The notes: a model not told the origin generated them from the letters alone. DNA of 64,000 bases from a virus (IMGVR_UViG_3300034072_000926:353621-417620); one strand, 5' to 3'; positions 1 to 7,176 are shown, numbered from the stretch's first letter. Numbers and translations are program-made.

Positions 1-88
1 CCTGTTTGTCCTGGACGCGACCCACAATCATATGTTCGCCGCCAGCTTTACTCTTAGCCAGAACCCTGATTATTTCTTTTTCTTCCAT
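1..88 (-). CDS. Partial small protein, runs off the left edge
   Basis: The reading frame starts with ATG at 88 and is still open at base 1; 29 codons are visible, beginning MEEKEIIRVLAKSK. The start lies inside the last codons of the 70-237 gene, the tight overlap typical here. The ribosome site (GGTGACGC) is weak, so the start is provisional. Function is unknown. Confidence 0.5.
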   Translation of the reverse strand, partial: MEEKEIIRVLAKSKAGGEHMIVGRVQDKQ

Positions 89-237
89 GCGTCACCGTGA
101 ATTGGATGTTCCCACCAAGGGCCTTCGTGATACCAAGTGAAAGGCTTCTTGCTCTGCTCGAGAATCTCTTCTACTCGCTTGGAACGTCTCGGCCAAATGC
201 CGAAGATACTCATGAAGCCTTCCCAGAATTCTTTCAC
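70..237 (-). CDS. Small hypothetical protein (55 aa)
   Basis: A GTG start overlaps the TGA of the 234-458 gene (GTGA), giving a 55-residue basic protein ending in four lysines. The middle is aromatic-rich (FTWYHEGPWWEH). It is the sixth gene of a run apparently transcribed from the promoter at 1330-1357. No family recognised. Confidence 0.65.
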   Translation of the reverse strand: MKEFWEGFMSIFGIWPRRSKRVEEILEQSKKPFTWYHEGPWWEHPIHGDAWKKKK

Positions 238-458
238 CTTGCGAGTTCCTGAGCCAGTTCCTCAGCGGTCATGCCGCTGTCATAGTCCAGACCAAGCTGA
301 CGCAAAGTGCGATTGTGGAGACGCATCGCTGCATCATCCTGCCCCAGTCCGGTCAGCTCTGCGATTCGATCCATTGCGAGAACGCGCCACTTTGTGAACG
401 TGGTCTCGGCTTTGCCTTGTCCGTAGGTATTGGATTCCTTGGATTCCCAGATGTTCAT
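234..458 (-). CDS. Hypothetical protein (74 aa)
   Basis: The ATG at 458 overlaps the upstream TGA (ATGA) and follows a strong ribosome site, GAGGAGGAAACG. The product is soluble, helical-looking and acidic at its C-terminus (MTAEELAQELAR). Function unknown; translational coupling to the coiled-coil gene upstream is likely. Confidence 0.8.
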   Translation of the reverse strand: MNIWESKESNTYGQGKAETTFTKWRVLAMDRIAELTGLGQDDAAMRLHNRTLRQLGLDYDSGMTAEELAQELAR

Positions 459-727
459 CGTTTCCTCCTCTTTCCGAATAGCTTGTCGAACGGTCCGTCC
501 ATCCCAAAGGGGTTCTCGAACTTCTCCTCAAACTTTCCAAACGGATCGTTCTCGGCCTCTTCTTCGAGAATACGGATTCGTTCCTTCAAACGAGCATTGT
601 CCTCTCGCACCCTCTGAACGTCAACGAGCGCATGATAGACTGCGGTAAGCCAAGCGCGCTTGACCTCGACTTTCTTGGCCTGATCGCCCGATATGGCTGC
701 TCTCAGGGCGGTTAGGTCGACTTTCAT
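455..727 (-). CDS. Hypothetical coiled-coil protein (90 aa)
   Basis: Start chosen at ATG 727, after GGAAGGAAGATCAA, rather than the further upstream ATG at 778. Residues about 35-60 (VQRVREDNARLKERIRILEEE) form a heptad-type coiled coil. A Phe/Gly-rich region (FGKFEEKFENPFGMDGPF) and a basic tail (FGKRRKR) follow. Possibly an oligomeric adaptor; function unknown. Confidence 0.8.
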   Translation of the reverse strand: MKVDLTALRAAISGDQAKKVEVKRAWLTAVYHALVDVQRVREDNARLKERIRILEEEAENDPFGKFEEKFENPFGMDGPFDKLFGKRRKR

Positions 728-882
728 TTGATCTTCCTTCCCATGAGGAACATATGGACCAACATAGCTATCATACAAGCAAGAATCGCAAATACAAAGA
801 AGCCTTCCATCGGGCCGATTTCCTTGTCACGGCGACGATGATAAGGATTAGAAGAGATTGCGACTATGGAGACCGGATTCAT
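724..882 (-). CDS. Small single-pass membrane protein (52 aa)
   Basis: ATG at 882 after GCGAAGATCAA. A basic N-terminal half (NPYHRRRDKEIG) precedes one hydrophobic helix (FFVFAILACMIAMLVHMFLM) and a short basic tail, so it should sit in the inner membrane. Overlaps both neighbours by ATGA. Function unknown. Confidence 0.75.
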   Translation of the reverse strand: MNPVSIVAISSNPYHRRRDKEIGPMEGFFVFAILACMIAMLVHMFLMGRKIK

Positions 883-1019
883 TTGATCTTCGCTGCCTGA
901 TATTCGGGAGACTTTGGACCAAAGGTCTCATAGGTGTATTGCACCCAATCGTCCATGAAATCCTGTTCATCAGTCTCGCACTCTGGCATGCGGTCGTCAG
1001 TCGATTGTTCGGTCGCCAT
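879..1019 (-). CDS. Small acidic hypothetical protein (46 aa)
   Basis: The ATG at 1019 lies inside the 3' end of the MazG-like gene, preceded by AAGGATAGCG. The protein is strongly acidic at first (ECETDEQDFMDDW) and basic at the end. Starts further upstream in this frame would run deep into the MazG-like gene, so this short form is preferred. Confidence 0.65.
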   Translation of the reverse strand: MATEQSTDDRMPECETDEQDFMDDWVQYTYETFGPKSPEYQAAKIK

Positions 1020-1323
1020 CAACGCTATCCTTATACCGGCGGGCCCACTTCTCACACTTGGCGAGCAGAATGCTGTTGATCTGTTCGTCCGTTGTCTCGG
1101 GCGCATGAAGGAAAATGATATCGAGAGCGCAAGCGATGACGTCAATGGCTTCACCCACGACACCATCCTTGCCTTCCTCGCCGCCTGCTCTAACGATTGC
1201 GATTTCCTCATTGAGTTCACGCAATTCATCCGAGGTGTGGCGACTTGCATCCTCGAGTTGGCGTCCATTCTCAATAAGAAATGAGAAGTGACGCACGATG
1301 TCGATGGGGTTCTGTGTATCCAT
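997..1323 (-). CDS. MazG-like all-alpha NTP pyrophosphohydrolase, putative
   Basis: 108 residues, all-helical in appearance. The glutamates expected of MazG-type nucleotide pyrophosphohydrolases are suggested by NEEIAIVR (about 38-45) and GEAIDVIACALDI (about 58-70). A C-terminal helix INSILLAKCEKWARR follows, as in phage MazG-like proteins. That family cleaves NTPs or alarmone-like nucleotides to monophosphates and often acts in nucleotide-pool control. First gene of the 1-1323 block. The family call rests on pattern only. Confidence 0.55.
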   Translation of the reverse strand: MDTQNPIDIVRHFSFLIENGRQLEDASRHTSDELRELNEEIAIVRAGGEEGKDGVVGEAIDVIACALDIIFLHAPETTDEQINSILLAKCEKWARRYKDSVDGDRTID

Positions 1324-1329
1324 ATCCTA

Positions 1330-1357
1330 CCTTTAGCAGAATGTGGTTAGACGTCAA
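1330..1357 (-). promoter_or_regulatory. Promoter for the 1-1323 block
   Basis: -35 TTGACG, 16-bp spacer, extended -10 TGC-TAAAGG. Leader ends AGGTAGGAT-ATG. Confidence 0.75.
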
Positions 1358-1363
1358 CCAGTT

Positions 1364-1780
1364 TTATGCCTCGGTCTTGAACTGCGAATGGCGCTGCACA
1401 TCAGTGTAGGCCCAGGTGCGGGGAGGGATGCCGCCGTTCTCAGCGACCATGCCGGCGATCCAGGGGTGGACCAGACCGTTCATCCGACAACGGAGATACA
1501 TGAAGGGGAAGTATTCATCCCCGATGTTGACCTCGCGGGGATAGAAAGCACGGAGGGCCTGGGCAGCACCATAGTAGGTCTGCGCGATGTAGTGCATCCG
1601 GTGGTTAGCGCCGTGGACGACCTTCTCGCCGTCCTCATTCTCGTGAGGGAGATCGACCATGGAGTTCAGCGCATCAATGGCCTTCCAGACCAGATCCTCG
1701 AAGACCCGGTGCGAAGCCTGGCTATCGTCGAAGATCTTGATCTGTGCGTTGGTCGCGGGGTAGTTTCCGATCTTGGCCAT
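1364..1780 (-). CDS. Hypothetical protein (138 aa)
   Basis: ATG at 1780 after AGGAGACAGCAA. Soluble mixed alpha/beta protein rich in His, Tyr and Trp (ANHRMHYIAQTYYGAA; WIAGMVAENGGIPPRTWAY). No signal peptide or membrane segment. Transcribed alone from 1807-1834. Function unknown. Confidence 0.85.
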   Translation of the reverse strand: MAKIGNYPATNAQIKIFDDSQASHRVFEDLVWKAIDALNSMVDLPHENEDGEKVVHGANHRMHYIAQTYYGAAQALRAFYPREVNIGDEYFPFMYLRCRMNGLVHPWIAGMVAENGGIPPRTWAYTDVQRHSQFKTEA

Positions 1781-1786
1781 TTGCTG

Positions 1787-1825
1787 TCTCCTGTTCCGTT
1801 ATCGCTGTAATAACAGAACAGGAGA
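1787..1825 (-). repeat. Inverted repeat enclosing a promoter -10
   Basis: Arms 1787-1802 and 1810-1825 pair over 16 bp with one mismatch around a 7-nt loop. The downstream arm covers the leader and Shine-Dalgarno sequence (GAACAGGAGA). The upstream arm lies in the -35/-10 spacer and extends across the -10. Confidence 0.85.
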
Positions 1826-1834
1826 GCAAATCAA
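1807..1834 (-). promoter_or_regulatory. Promoter for 1364-1780
   Basis: -35 TTGATT, extended -10 TGT-TATTAC; embedded in the inverted repeat at 1787-1825. Confidence 0.8.
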
Positions 1835-2343
1835 CCAGAAATTGAAGAAAAACGCCCTGATTCGATGTCATTGAAAAGATTTTCAATGATCTGTTTGGCC
1901 GAAGTCAAATCGAGTGGTTGGATCGTTTGCACTTTTGCCGGAATGAGGCTCCGTGCAATGTTTAGCTGATTTCCGATATAGAGACCAACGATAAGCGAAT
2001 CGCCGACTTTCTCTTGTTTGGTAATGATAGCAGGCGTAGAAGCAACCTGCAAATCCATTTCCCATCCGAGGTATTCTTGTTTGAAGCTCGTTGAGGTAAC
2101 ATTGACGAGATTGTTCACGTCAGACAGACCCCGCTCGCCGCCTATTTTGGGAGACTCGAAAGGCGTCCGAGGGTTGAGAGGATCGTTGGGTCCATAAACG
2201 AGTGTGAGATTTTCGCCGTCACTATCGAGTGAAACCCGAACTGAGTTATATCGATTTCGAACATTCTTGTTGAAGAACGTTGTCTCAATTCGAGTCTTCA
2301 ACTCATCAAGGAAACCGATCTTCACCGACAAAACTTCAAACAT
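1831..2343 (-). CDS. Hypothetical protein (170 aa)
   Basis: ATG at 2343 after GAGGTAGGAT. N-terminal helix (FLDELKTRIETTF), then a beta-rich body with many aliphatic residues (DSLIVGLYIGNQLNIA). Transcribed alone from the 2378-2406 promoter. No family recognised. Confidence 0.85.
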   Translation of the reverse strand: MFEVLSVKIGFLDELKTRIETTFFNKNVRNRYNSVRVSLDSDGENLTLVYGPNDPLNPRTPFESPKIGGERGLSDVNNLVNVTSTSFKQEYLGWEMDLQVASTPAIITKQEKVGDSLIVGLYIGNQLNIARSLIPAKVQTIQPLDLTSAKQIIENLFNDIESGRFSSISG

Positions 2344-2377
2344 ATCCTACCTCGTTAGTGTTTGTAATAATACAATT

Positions 2378-2406
2378 TAGATAACGCTAAATTTTCACAA
2401 TGTCAA
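2378..2406 (-). promoter_or_regulatory. Promoter for 1831-2343
   Basis: -35 TTGACA, 17-bp spacer, -10 TATCTA; a variant without the TGN extension, in an AT-rich stretch. Confidence 0.65.
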
Positions 2407-2425
2407 CCGACATTAGGAGCGAATC

Positions 2426-2725
2426 TCACCTACCCGGAAGATACCTCAGGATCCACTTGGGATAGCCCTCAGGCGTCATAATGATGTCGGGAATTGCCAC
2501 GGCATCATTGCCAGTTTCGACCCAACCGTTACCGAGACAGTGGTCACAGATCGACCGCTTGCTTCGCATACTGATCAGACATATCTCGCGGTTCCACTGC
2601 CCGTGCCCCTTGCATGTTGGACACTTTGCGTCGAGCGTCGCACCACGCGCCGCAAGTGGAATACAGGTGAACGCATGGGGATCGTCGACCCCAGTAGTGA
2701 TGTGAACTTTCGACGGGTGACTCAA
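2426..2725 (-). CDS. Zinc-finger protein with CxxCxGxG repeats (99 aa)
   Basis: TTG start at 2725 after GAGGAAACAAA, overlapping the upstream stop as TTGA. It carries CPTCKGHG and, about 27 residues later, CDHCLGNG. This pair resembles the DnaJ-type cysteine-rich zinc centre and should bind one Zn(II). No J domain is present. Role unknown. Confidence 0.75.
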   Translation of the reverse strand: MSHPSKVHITTGVDDPHAFTCIPLAARGATLDAKCPTCKGHGQWNREICLISMRSKRSICDHCLGNGWVETGNDAVAIPDIIMTPEGYPKWILRYLPGR

Positions 2726-3108
2726 TTTGTTTCCTCTTCGATAAATTCCTGCCAGAGCTCGCCGGTCCACTCATAGACGCCAGCAAGTGGTCCCTTTGGA
2801 ATCGTCAGCGTGGCACCGCGGAACATTGCTCCCTGCGACCGAACCACCAGAAACGCCCATGAATGATCCGTTACCCTTACATGCTTGAGATGTTCAGGCA
2901 TAGTGATGACGGTGCGGCCACAGTCGAACCCCAGACCCTGTTCGGGACCGATAGTGCGAGCCGGTATACGGGGCGGCGGGGGAGGTGGCGGGGGAGGAAT
3001 GTATGGCGACCGCAGCCAAATGGGACGGTATTCAGGCGAGTCGGGATGATCCGCCGAACCGTTCGTCCATCGTGGATAGTTCCAGAAATCGAGGGGTTCG
3101 GGGGTCAT
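2722..3108 (-). CDS. Hypothetical protein with a nonaproline run (128 aa)
   Basis: Starts ATGA-coupled to the 3105-3380 gene. Residues about 38-46 are nine consecutive prolines, preceded by a Tyr/Trp/Pro-rich N-terminus. A beta-rich C-terminal domain follows (SWAFLVVRSQGAMFRGATLTI). Polyproline tracts usually need EF-P for translation and act as spacers or SH3-type ligands. Function unknown. Confidence 0.75.
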   Translation of the reverse strand: MTPEPLDFWNYPRWTNGSADHPDSPEYRPIWLRSPYIPPPPPPPPPRIPARTIGPEQGLGFDCGRTVITMPEHLKHVRVTDHSWAFLVVRSQGAMFRGATLTIPKGPLAGVYEWTGELWQEFIEEETN

Positions 3109-3380
3109 TGCAGTTCAATGCCCAATTCGATCATCAGCGCATCCAATTCGGATTCGCCACCGATATAGAAGCCCGTCATGTTGCAGCCCAGGTCAGCCCA
3201 AACATTCACCTTGTCTGCGCTAATACGGAGCCCGTAGCCGCCATCGGTCATTGAAGACCGAACACCTTTGTATTCCCAGGAATCAACGCTGGGACTGGGC
3301 TTCTCAGCAAGGGAGCCTTCCCGCTTGATAAAGCGATGGATAGCTTCGACCTTTGCTGCAATGCCTGCGTCGGGAACCAT
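3105..3380 (-). CDS. Hypothetical protein (91 aa)
   Basis: ATG at 3380 after the standard leader AGGAGATCGAAC. Alpha/beta protein with a Gly/Tyr-rich centre (MTDGGYGLRISADKVNVWADLG). First of three coupled genes (3105, 2722, 2426) from one promoter. Unknown function. Confidence 0.85.
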   Translation of the reverse strand: MVPDAGIAAKVEAIHRFIKREGSLAEKPSPSVDSWEYKGVRSSMTDGGYGLRISADKVNVWADLGCNMTGFYIGGESELDALMIELGIELQ

Positions 3381-3411
3381 GTTCGATCTCCTGTTTGTGC
3401 CTATATGTTCA

Positions 3412-3438
3412 CAATAAAGGAAATAGGTGGAAAGTCAA
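3412..3438 (-). promoter_or_regulatory. Promoter for 2426-3380
   Basis: -35 TTGACT, 15-bp spacer, -10 TTATTG; the same variant spacing occurs at 8285-8311. Confidence 0.6.
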
Positions 3439-3443
3439 CACCT

Positions 3444-3662
3444 TTATTCAGTTTCTCCGAGGGCCCATTTGCTGTAAGACATGCCGCGAGCGCGGCGCAT
3501 ACGAGCAAGCTTGATGTCGGCTTCGGTCGGACCACGCGCAATTCGAGCAGCTTCGACCGCGTCCTGATGCTTCTGCAGAGCAGCAATTGCGCCATCTACG
3601 TCGCCGGTCATGATCGCATAATCCATTGCGCGAGAAATGGGGTTCCGAGTCCTACGTGCCAT
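3444..3662 (-). CDS. Small basic helical protein (72 aa)
   Basis: ATG at 3662 after AGGAGTTAACAA. Arg-rich at both ends (MARRTRNPISRAMDYA; LARMRRARGMSYSKWA) with a helical middle. Such composition fits nucleic-acid or nucleoprotein binding, but no motif is diagnostic. Confidence 0.8.
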   Translation of the reverse strand: MARRTRNPISRAMDYAIMTGDVDGAIAALQKHQDAVEAARIARGPTEADIKLARMRRARGMSYSKWALGETE

Positions 3663-3688
3663 TTGTTAACTCCTGCTGTTGTGTCTCC

Positions 3689-3716
3689 ACTTTAGCAGAA
3701 ACTGGAGAGGAGTCAA
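3689..3716 (-). promoter_or_regulatory. Promoter for 3444-3662
   Basis: -35 TTGACT, extended -10 TGC-TAAAGT, 16-bp spacing. Confidence 0.75.
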
Positions 3717-3739
3717 CACCTATTCTCCATACATCCATA

Positions 3740-4138
3740 TTATACCGCGTAGTCGGGATCCAGAGTGCAGAGATCGTGGCCGAGGTCGCGAACATAGGAA
3801 TCATTCCGATTCGCGCTGTTGATCAGCCGGGCGCAAGTCGTGCAATAATACCGCTGGGTGGAATGGTTATACCAATACGCACCAGGGGCTTGACACGCCT
3901 CACGATTGCAGTTCTTCCCCTTCTCGCCCTTGCCTTCGCCGTGGGGCTTGTCGGTCTGCAGATTGTCAATATATTCGGCCGACATATAGACGCCTTCGGG
4001 CGAAGTATATCCCTGCGTCTTTTTTGGTTCAGGTTCGCGACCGAGCCGAACATCAGGGTAGATGAATTTGGCCTTGCGATTGAGACGAGCAGCGCGCATC
4101 TGGTTGAAGGTCTTGGGCATCTTGCGAAGCTTGGCCAT
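3740..4138 (-). CDS. Zinc-finger-like protein (132 aa)
   Basis: Start placed at ATG 4138, after CAGGAGATCGT, rather than an in-frame upstream ATG. A basic N-terminus (MAKLRKMPKTFNQMRAARLNRKA) is followed by a C-terminal cysteine cluster: CNREACQAPG, then YYCTTCARLIN. This spacing fits a treble-clef or ribbon zinc site. Function unknown. Confidence 0.75.
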   Translation of the reverse strand: MAKLRKMPKTFNQMRAARLNRKAKFIYPDVRLGREPEPKKTQGYTSPEGVYMSAEYIDNLQTDKPHGEGKGEKGKNCNREACQAPGAYWYNHSTQRYYCTTCARLINSANRNDSYVRDLGHDLCTLDPDYAV

Positions 4139-4167
4139 ACGATCTCCTGTTGTTTCCTGTTGTCTTA

Positions 4168-4195
4168 CGTTTAACAGGTGTGACCCTGCTGTCAA
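4168..4195 (-). promoter_or_regulatory. Promoter for 3740-4138
   Basis: -35 TTGACA, extended -10 TGT-TAAACG. Confidence 0.75.
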
Positions 4196-4201
4196 CCAGT
4201 A

Positions 4202-4369
4202 TTAGATACGGCTGATAACCAGTTTTGCACCCGGAGGGGCGACGCTCATTTGCTTATGGATAGGACGACCCATCGCGAAATCAGTCGAGTTGTAGCGATA
4301 ATCCCAAGTCCCCCAACGATGCACGTAGGTGACCTTGTAGCCGAACAGCCTGAGAATCTTACGAAACAT
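4202..4369 (-). CDS. Small basic hypothetical protein (55 aa)
   Basis: ATG at 4369 after AAAGGAGATTTT. Sequence begins MFRKILRLFGYKVTYVHRW; basic and aromatic, ending in VISRI. It has its own promoter on the right and lies head-to-head with the plus-strand pair. Unknown function. Confidence 0.75.
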   Translation of the reverse strand: MFRKILRLFGYKVTYVHRWGTWDYRYNSTDFAMGRPIHKQMSVAPPGAKLVISRI

Positions 4370-4387
4370 AAAATCTCCTTTCCAGTT

Positions 4388-4415
4388 TTGATAACACAGG
4401 TGAGATTATAATCAA
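4388..4415 (-). promoter_or_regulatory. Promoter for 4202-4369
   Basis: -35 TTGATT, extended -10 TGT-TATCAA. Confidence 0.75.
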
Positions 4416-4459
4416 CCACATTATTGACTAGAGTAGAATGGAGGTTTTAGCAAAGATAT

Positions 4460-4846
4460 ATGAGTGATTCAAATGACCAAGCCCTAATCAAAGTCGCAAT
4501 AGAACTGCGGCAAATTGAGAATGCCATTCAGGTGGCCGGATTAGTCAAGAACATCCAGGCAAGGATAAAATCGTGTGTTGACCATATTAGGAACGGTCAT
4601 GGCAATACACCGGCCGACAATAGGGACCCTAAGAAAGCCCTCACCGATATTGTGCTATCCGACAACTGCGCGGTGCCGATGAAACACTACGTGGGCTTCC
4701 TACGTGGTTTACAAACTGATTTTGCTGAGGTGGACGAGTTTCTCGAGAAGTCGAAGGCGCGACAGCTAGAGTTGCAAAAGCTCGTAGATCTCTATACAGC
4801 AGGTCAAGATATCGTTGCTGCGAAGCTGAAAGGGCTTGACGAGTGA
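4460..4846 (+). CDS. Hypothetical helical protein, plus strand (128 aa)
   Basis: ATG at 4460 with only a weak ribosome site (AAAGATAT). Almost entirely helical, with coiled-coil-like ends (ALIKVAIELRQIENAIQ; FLEKSKARQLELQKLVDLY). One of few plus-strand genes; it overlaps the next gene by GTGA. A TTGACT at 4432-4437 may be its -35, but no clear -10 follows. Function unknown. Confidence 0.8.
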   Translation: MSDSNDQALIKVAIELRQIENAIQVAGLVKNIQARIKSCVDHIRNGHGNTPADNRDPKKALTDIVLSDNCAVPMKHYVGFLRGLQTDFAEVDEFLEKSKARQLELQKLVDLYTAGQDIVAAKLKGLDE

Positions 4847-5055
4847 ACTGGATCTATCGTGCAAATCGTTGGTATGATGACCTCGATGATACACATCCGA
4901 ATCTGCGTTTTCTCTTGTTCTTCATCCCCGCAGGCATTCTGCTAGGGATGATAACCCAATCCTATAGCATGACACTTACCTGGATTGGACTGACAGGTTT
5001 CGGTATTGGTTCAATCCTTCGTATCCTGTATTTCTACCGTCCTCGGAAGTCATAA
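4843..5055 (+). CDS. Two-pass membrane protein (70 aa)
   Basis: GTG start overlapping the previous stop. Two hydrophobic helices (about 23-42 and 45-63) follow an aromatic, acidic N-terminus; the C-terminus is basic (YFYRPRKS). Probably inner-membrane and co-expressed with the helical protein before it. Followed directly by a terminator. Confidence 0.8.
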   Translation: MNWIYRANRWYDDLDDTHPNLRFLLFFIPAGILLGMITQSYSMTLTWIGLTGFGIGSILRILYFYRPRKS

Positions 5056-5058
5056 GGA

Positions 5059-5088
5059 AACCGGGCCTAAGCCCGGTTCCCCTTTTTC
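5059..5088 (+). terminator. Rho-independent terminator
   Basis: Stem AACCGGGC/GCCCGGTT with loop CTAA, followed by CCCCTTTTT. Ends the plus-strand pair, facing the convergent gene at 5090. Confidence 0.85.
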
Positions 5089-5089
5089 C

Positions 5090-5410
5090 TTAGCGTTCCG
5101 AAACGCTGCCGCCGGCGGCCTGGGGCTTGCCCGGGACATTGATCTGCTGTTCGCAGGGGTTGAGGCGCAGCCAGCCGTGCTTGATGGGTTCGACCTTGAA
5201 GAAGCGCAGGTCACCGAGCGTTTCGGCGGACAGCGACACGCGCTTGCCGGGAATAGCCTGGCTCTTGTTGCGCAGGTCGACCAGGTCACGACCGTTCACG
5301 CGGTTCGTGGGGCGGATTTCGATCACACCGTCGACAGTGCGGAGGCGGATCTTGGTCATGCCGGTCATCAGTTCCGAAGCGGCCTTGTTGAAGTTTACAA
5401 CCTTGTTCAT
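5090..5410 (-). CDS. Hypothetical protein, paralogue of 25845-26174 (106 aa)
   Basis: ATG at 5410 after AGGAGATCGAAA. Begins NKVVNFNKAASEL and contains KHGWLRLNP. The gene at 25845 has YKTVNFNSATTSE and KYGWFTLAR at matching places, so the two are paralogues. Looks like a small beta-rich domain with conserved basic patches. Function unknown. Confidence 0.85.
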   Translation of the reverse strand: MNKVVNFNKAASELMTGMTKIRLRTVDGVIEIRPTNRVNGRDLVDLRNKSQAIPGKRVSLSAETLGDLRFFKVEPIKHGWLRLNPCEQQINVPGKPQAAGGSVSER

Positions 5411-5442
5411 TTTCGATCTCCTGTTTGCGTTTCCGATAAAAC

Positions 5443-5470
5443 AGTGATAACAGAAACTGGAAACCGATCA
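5443..5470 (-). promoter_or_regulatory. Promoter for 5090-5410
   Basis: -35 TTGATC, extended -10 TGT-TATCAC. Confidence 0.75.
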
Positions 5471-5531
5471 ACCAGAAAATCTCCAGTTATTCACTTTTAT
5501 GGGTTAACTGAAAGGGTTAATAGAAAGGCCC

Positions 5532-5555
5532 AAAAGAAAAGGGCCCGAAGGCCCT
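5532..5555 (-). terminator. Rho-independent terminator of 5560-5931
   Basis: Minus-strand stem GGGCC/GGCCC with a UUCG tetraloop, then a T-rich tail (TTTTCTTTTG). Confidence 0.85.
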
Positions 5556-5559
5556 CCCC

Positions 5560-5931
5560 TTACTTGCTGCCGAAAAGCTTGCGGAAGTTCTCCGCAGCAT
5601 TGAGGCGCTTGATGATTTCCGTCTTGGTCAGGAAGCGGACGTTCTGGCTATGGTAAGCGTCACCATAGGGCAGATGGATGAGGAAGAACTTCTCGCGCAG
5701 GTTGCTGCCGCGCGGCGCCTCGAAGACCATATAGTCTGCGGAACCGTCTGCGACGCCCTCGCTATAGACTTTGCCACTGTTGGGCCCCGTGTAGCCCTGG
5801 TCGCCGTAGAACTTCTTCAGAGCCGCTTTGTGGGCAGCTTCGGCCGCCATTTCCTTCTCCCGATTGTAGTTCATGTAGTCCACCTTCGGGGCGGGCACTT
5901 CGTCGGGAAGCCGGTAAATCTTGACTGCCAT
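5560..5931 (-). CDS. Hypothetical protein (123 aa)
   Basis: Start at ATG 5931 after GGAGATCGAAAA; longer in-frame starts lie in the promoter. Sequence MAVKIYRLPDEVPAPKVDYMN leads into an alpha/beta body with a C-terminal basic helix (KTEIIKRLNAAENFRKLF). Single-gene unit with its own promoter and terminator. Unknown. Confidence 0.85.
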   Translation of the reverse strand: MAVKIYRLPDEVPAPKVDYMNYNREKEMAAEAAHKAALKKFYGDQGYTGPNSGKVYSEGVADGSADYMVFEAPRGSNLREKFFLIHLPYGDAYHSQNVRFLTKTEIIKRLNAAENFRKLFGSK

Positions 5932-5965
5932 TTTTCGATCTCCACTTTGTTGTTCCGATAACTCT

Positions 5966-5993
5966 GTTCTAGCACCAACCAGAATAGAGTCAA
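5966..5993 (-). promoter_or_regulatory. Promoter for 5560-5931
   Basis: -35 TTGACT, extended -10 TGC-TAGAAC. Confidence 0.75.
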
Positions 5994-5997
5994 CCAC

Positions 5998-6219
5998 TCA
6001 GGCAAATTTATTTCGGATGATCCGACCGTCTTCGACCCCGGTATCATAGCGGATCGGTCGTTCATACATGCCATGTTCGTCCCGATTGACCACGATCCAA
6101 AGGCCTTGAGATGAAAGGCTCACCGACTCATTGTAGCCGATATTCACCCCAACTGGCCAATGACCAACAAGGTTTTCTGCTGCGAGTGCTTCGTTGAGGG
6201 TTGGGAACCAGTTTTTCAT
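5998..6219 (-). CDS. Hypothetical protein (73 aa)
   Basis: ATG at 6219 after GTGGAGACTGTTT. Small protein with a beta-hairpin look (SQGLWIVVNRDEHGMYERPI). Transcribed alone from 6253-6280. Unknown function. Confidence 0.8.
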   Translation of the reverse strand: MKNWFPTLNEALAAENLVGHWPVGVNIGYNESVSLSSQGLWIVVNRDEHGMYERPIRYDTGVEDGRIIRNKFA

Positions 6220-6252
6220 AAACAGTCTCCACTTTGTTGTTCTGATAAACAG

Positions 6253-6280
6253 ACAATAGCAGAAACTGGATCCTAGTCAA
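6253..6280 (-). promoter_or_regulatory. Promoter for 5998-6219
   Basis: -35 TTGACT, extended -10 TGC-TATTGT. Confidence 0.75.
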
Positions 6281-6286
6281 CCAGTT

Positions 6287-6589
6287 CTACACCAGGATAT
6301 AATCTTTTTCCCGATACTTCCGAGAATGCTTGGGATAGAGTTCAAGGAGGTCCCATTCTTCCTGGGTGAGAAGCGTCCGCAGTTTCTCCCATGCGGCTTC
6401 GGTCGGCGGATGGGTGCGGGTCTTCTTCTGTTCTGCGACGATTACCGCTTCTCGATAGTCCTCACAGAACTTTGTGCCATAGGCCTGATAGTTGCTTGCC
6501 CCACAATGTTCGCAGTAGTCTGCAGGGTCATAGCCACAGCTAGAGGCGCGCCACTTGTGTTCTGTTTTGACTTCGATTTTATCTACCAC
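6287..6589 (-). CDS. Putative zinc-binding protein (100 aa)
   Basis: GTG start at 6589 overlaps the end of the 6583 gene, after GAGGGTCACGGACA. N-terminal cysteines (SSCGYDPADYCEHCGA, plus KFCED) suggest a zinc knuckle. The C-terminal half is a charged helix (EAAWEKLRTLLTQEEWDLLELY). Third gene of a coupled trio (6936, 6583, 6287). Confidence 0.7.
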   Translation of the reverse strand: MVDKIEVKTEHKWRASSCGYDPADYCEHCGASNYQAYGTKFCEDYREAVIVAEQKKTRTHPPTEAAWEKLRTLLTQEEWDLLELYPKHSRKYREKDYILV

Positions 6590-6936
6590 TGTCCGTGACC
6601 CTCGCTGGAAAAGGGATGGATGGTCGCCTCATATTCGTGGCGAGCACAATACCATTCAATCCCGTCGGCGGTGTGAACACCGTTGATCGCGGGTTCACCA
6701 CAGGTATCGCAGACCTTGTGCTTCATCGGCGATCGACCATCGTGGCGGGGATATTTCTTGCTGGGCTTGCTGTTGCCCCTGTGACCGGGACCACTTGCGC
6801 CACCGCTCTGAACCTGTTTGATTGCTTTGCAGGACTTAGAGCAGAATAGCGCCCAACCGCGGGCACGGTCTGCTGTCCTTGCCGTGAAGGGCTTCTGACA
6901 ACCCTTGCAGATATATTGTGCGGTTGCGCCGGCCAT
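6583..6936 (-). CDS. Double zinc-ribbon protein (117 aa)
   Basis: TAATG-coupled to the 6936 gene with AGGGGAAGAAG as ribosome site. Two cysteine pairs sit near the N-terminus (ICKGCQKPF; FCSKSCKA). A second set is central and C-terminal (VCDTCGEPA; WYCARHEYEA). The linker between them is basic and Gly-rich. Likely a nucleic-acid- or protein-binding zinc protein. Confidence 0.8.
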   Translation of the reverse strand: MAGATAQYICKGCQKPFTARTADRARGWALFCSKSCKAIKQVQSGGASGPGHRGNSKPSKKYPRHDGRSPMKHKVCDTCGEPAINGVHTADGIEWYCARHEYEATIHPFSSEGHGQW

Positions 6937-7118
6937 TACTTCTTCCCCTTCACTTCGACCCAGCGAATTTCGTAGCGGTCGCGGTTGATGGACTGGAGGA
7001 ACTTTGCACCGGCGGTGCTGATCTCGTTGAATTTGTTGAAACCAAAGACCTGTTCGTCCTGCCAGGATGCTTCGTCCTGTGCGCCGAGTCTGTGTCTGGT
7101 TTGCAACATCTTCTTCAT
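6936..7118 (-). CDS. Small hypothetical protein (60 aa)
   Basis: ATG at 7118 after GGAGATCGAT. Mixed-charge protein ending RWVEVKGKK. Leads the three-gene block with two zinc proteins. Function unknown. Confidence 0.8.
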   Translation of the reverse strand: MKKMLQTRHRLGAQDEASWQDEQVFGFNKFNEISTAGAKFLQSINRDRYEIRWVEVKGKK

Positions 7119-7148
7119 ATCGATCTCCGCGTTTGCTTTGTTGTTCTC

Positions 7149-7176
7149 TTGATAACAGAATTGGCGACTAAATCAA
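7149..7176 (-). promoter_or_regulatory. Promoter for 6287-7118
   Basis: -35 TTGATT, extended -10 TGT-TATCAA. Confidence 0.75.

Noticed and set aside
1343-1810. Long plus-strand reading frame of 155 codons
   Set aside because: Mirror of the 1364-1780 gene, which has a ribosome site, promoter and normal composition.
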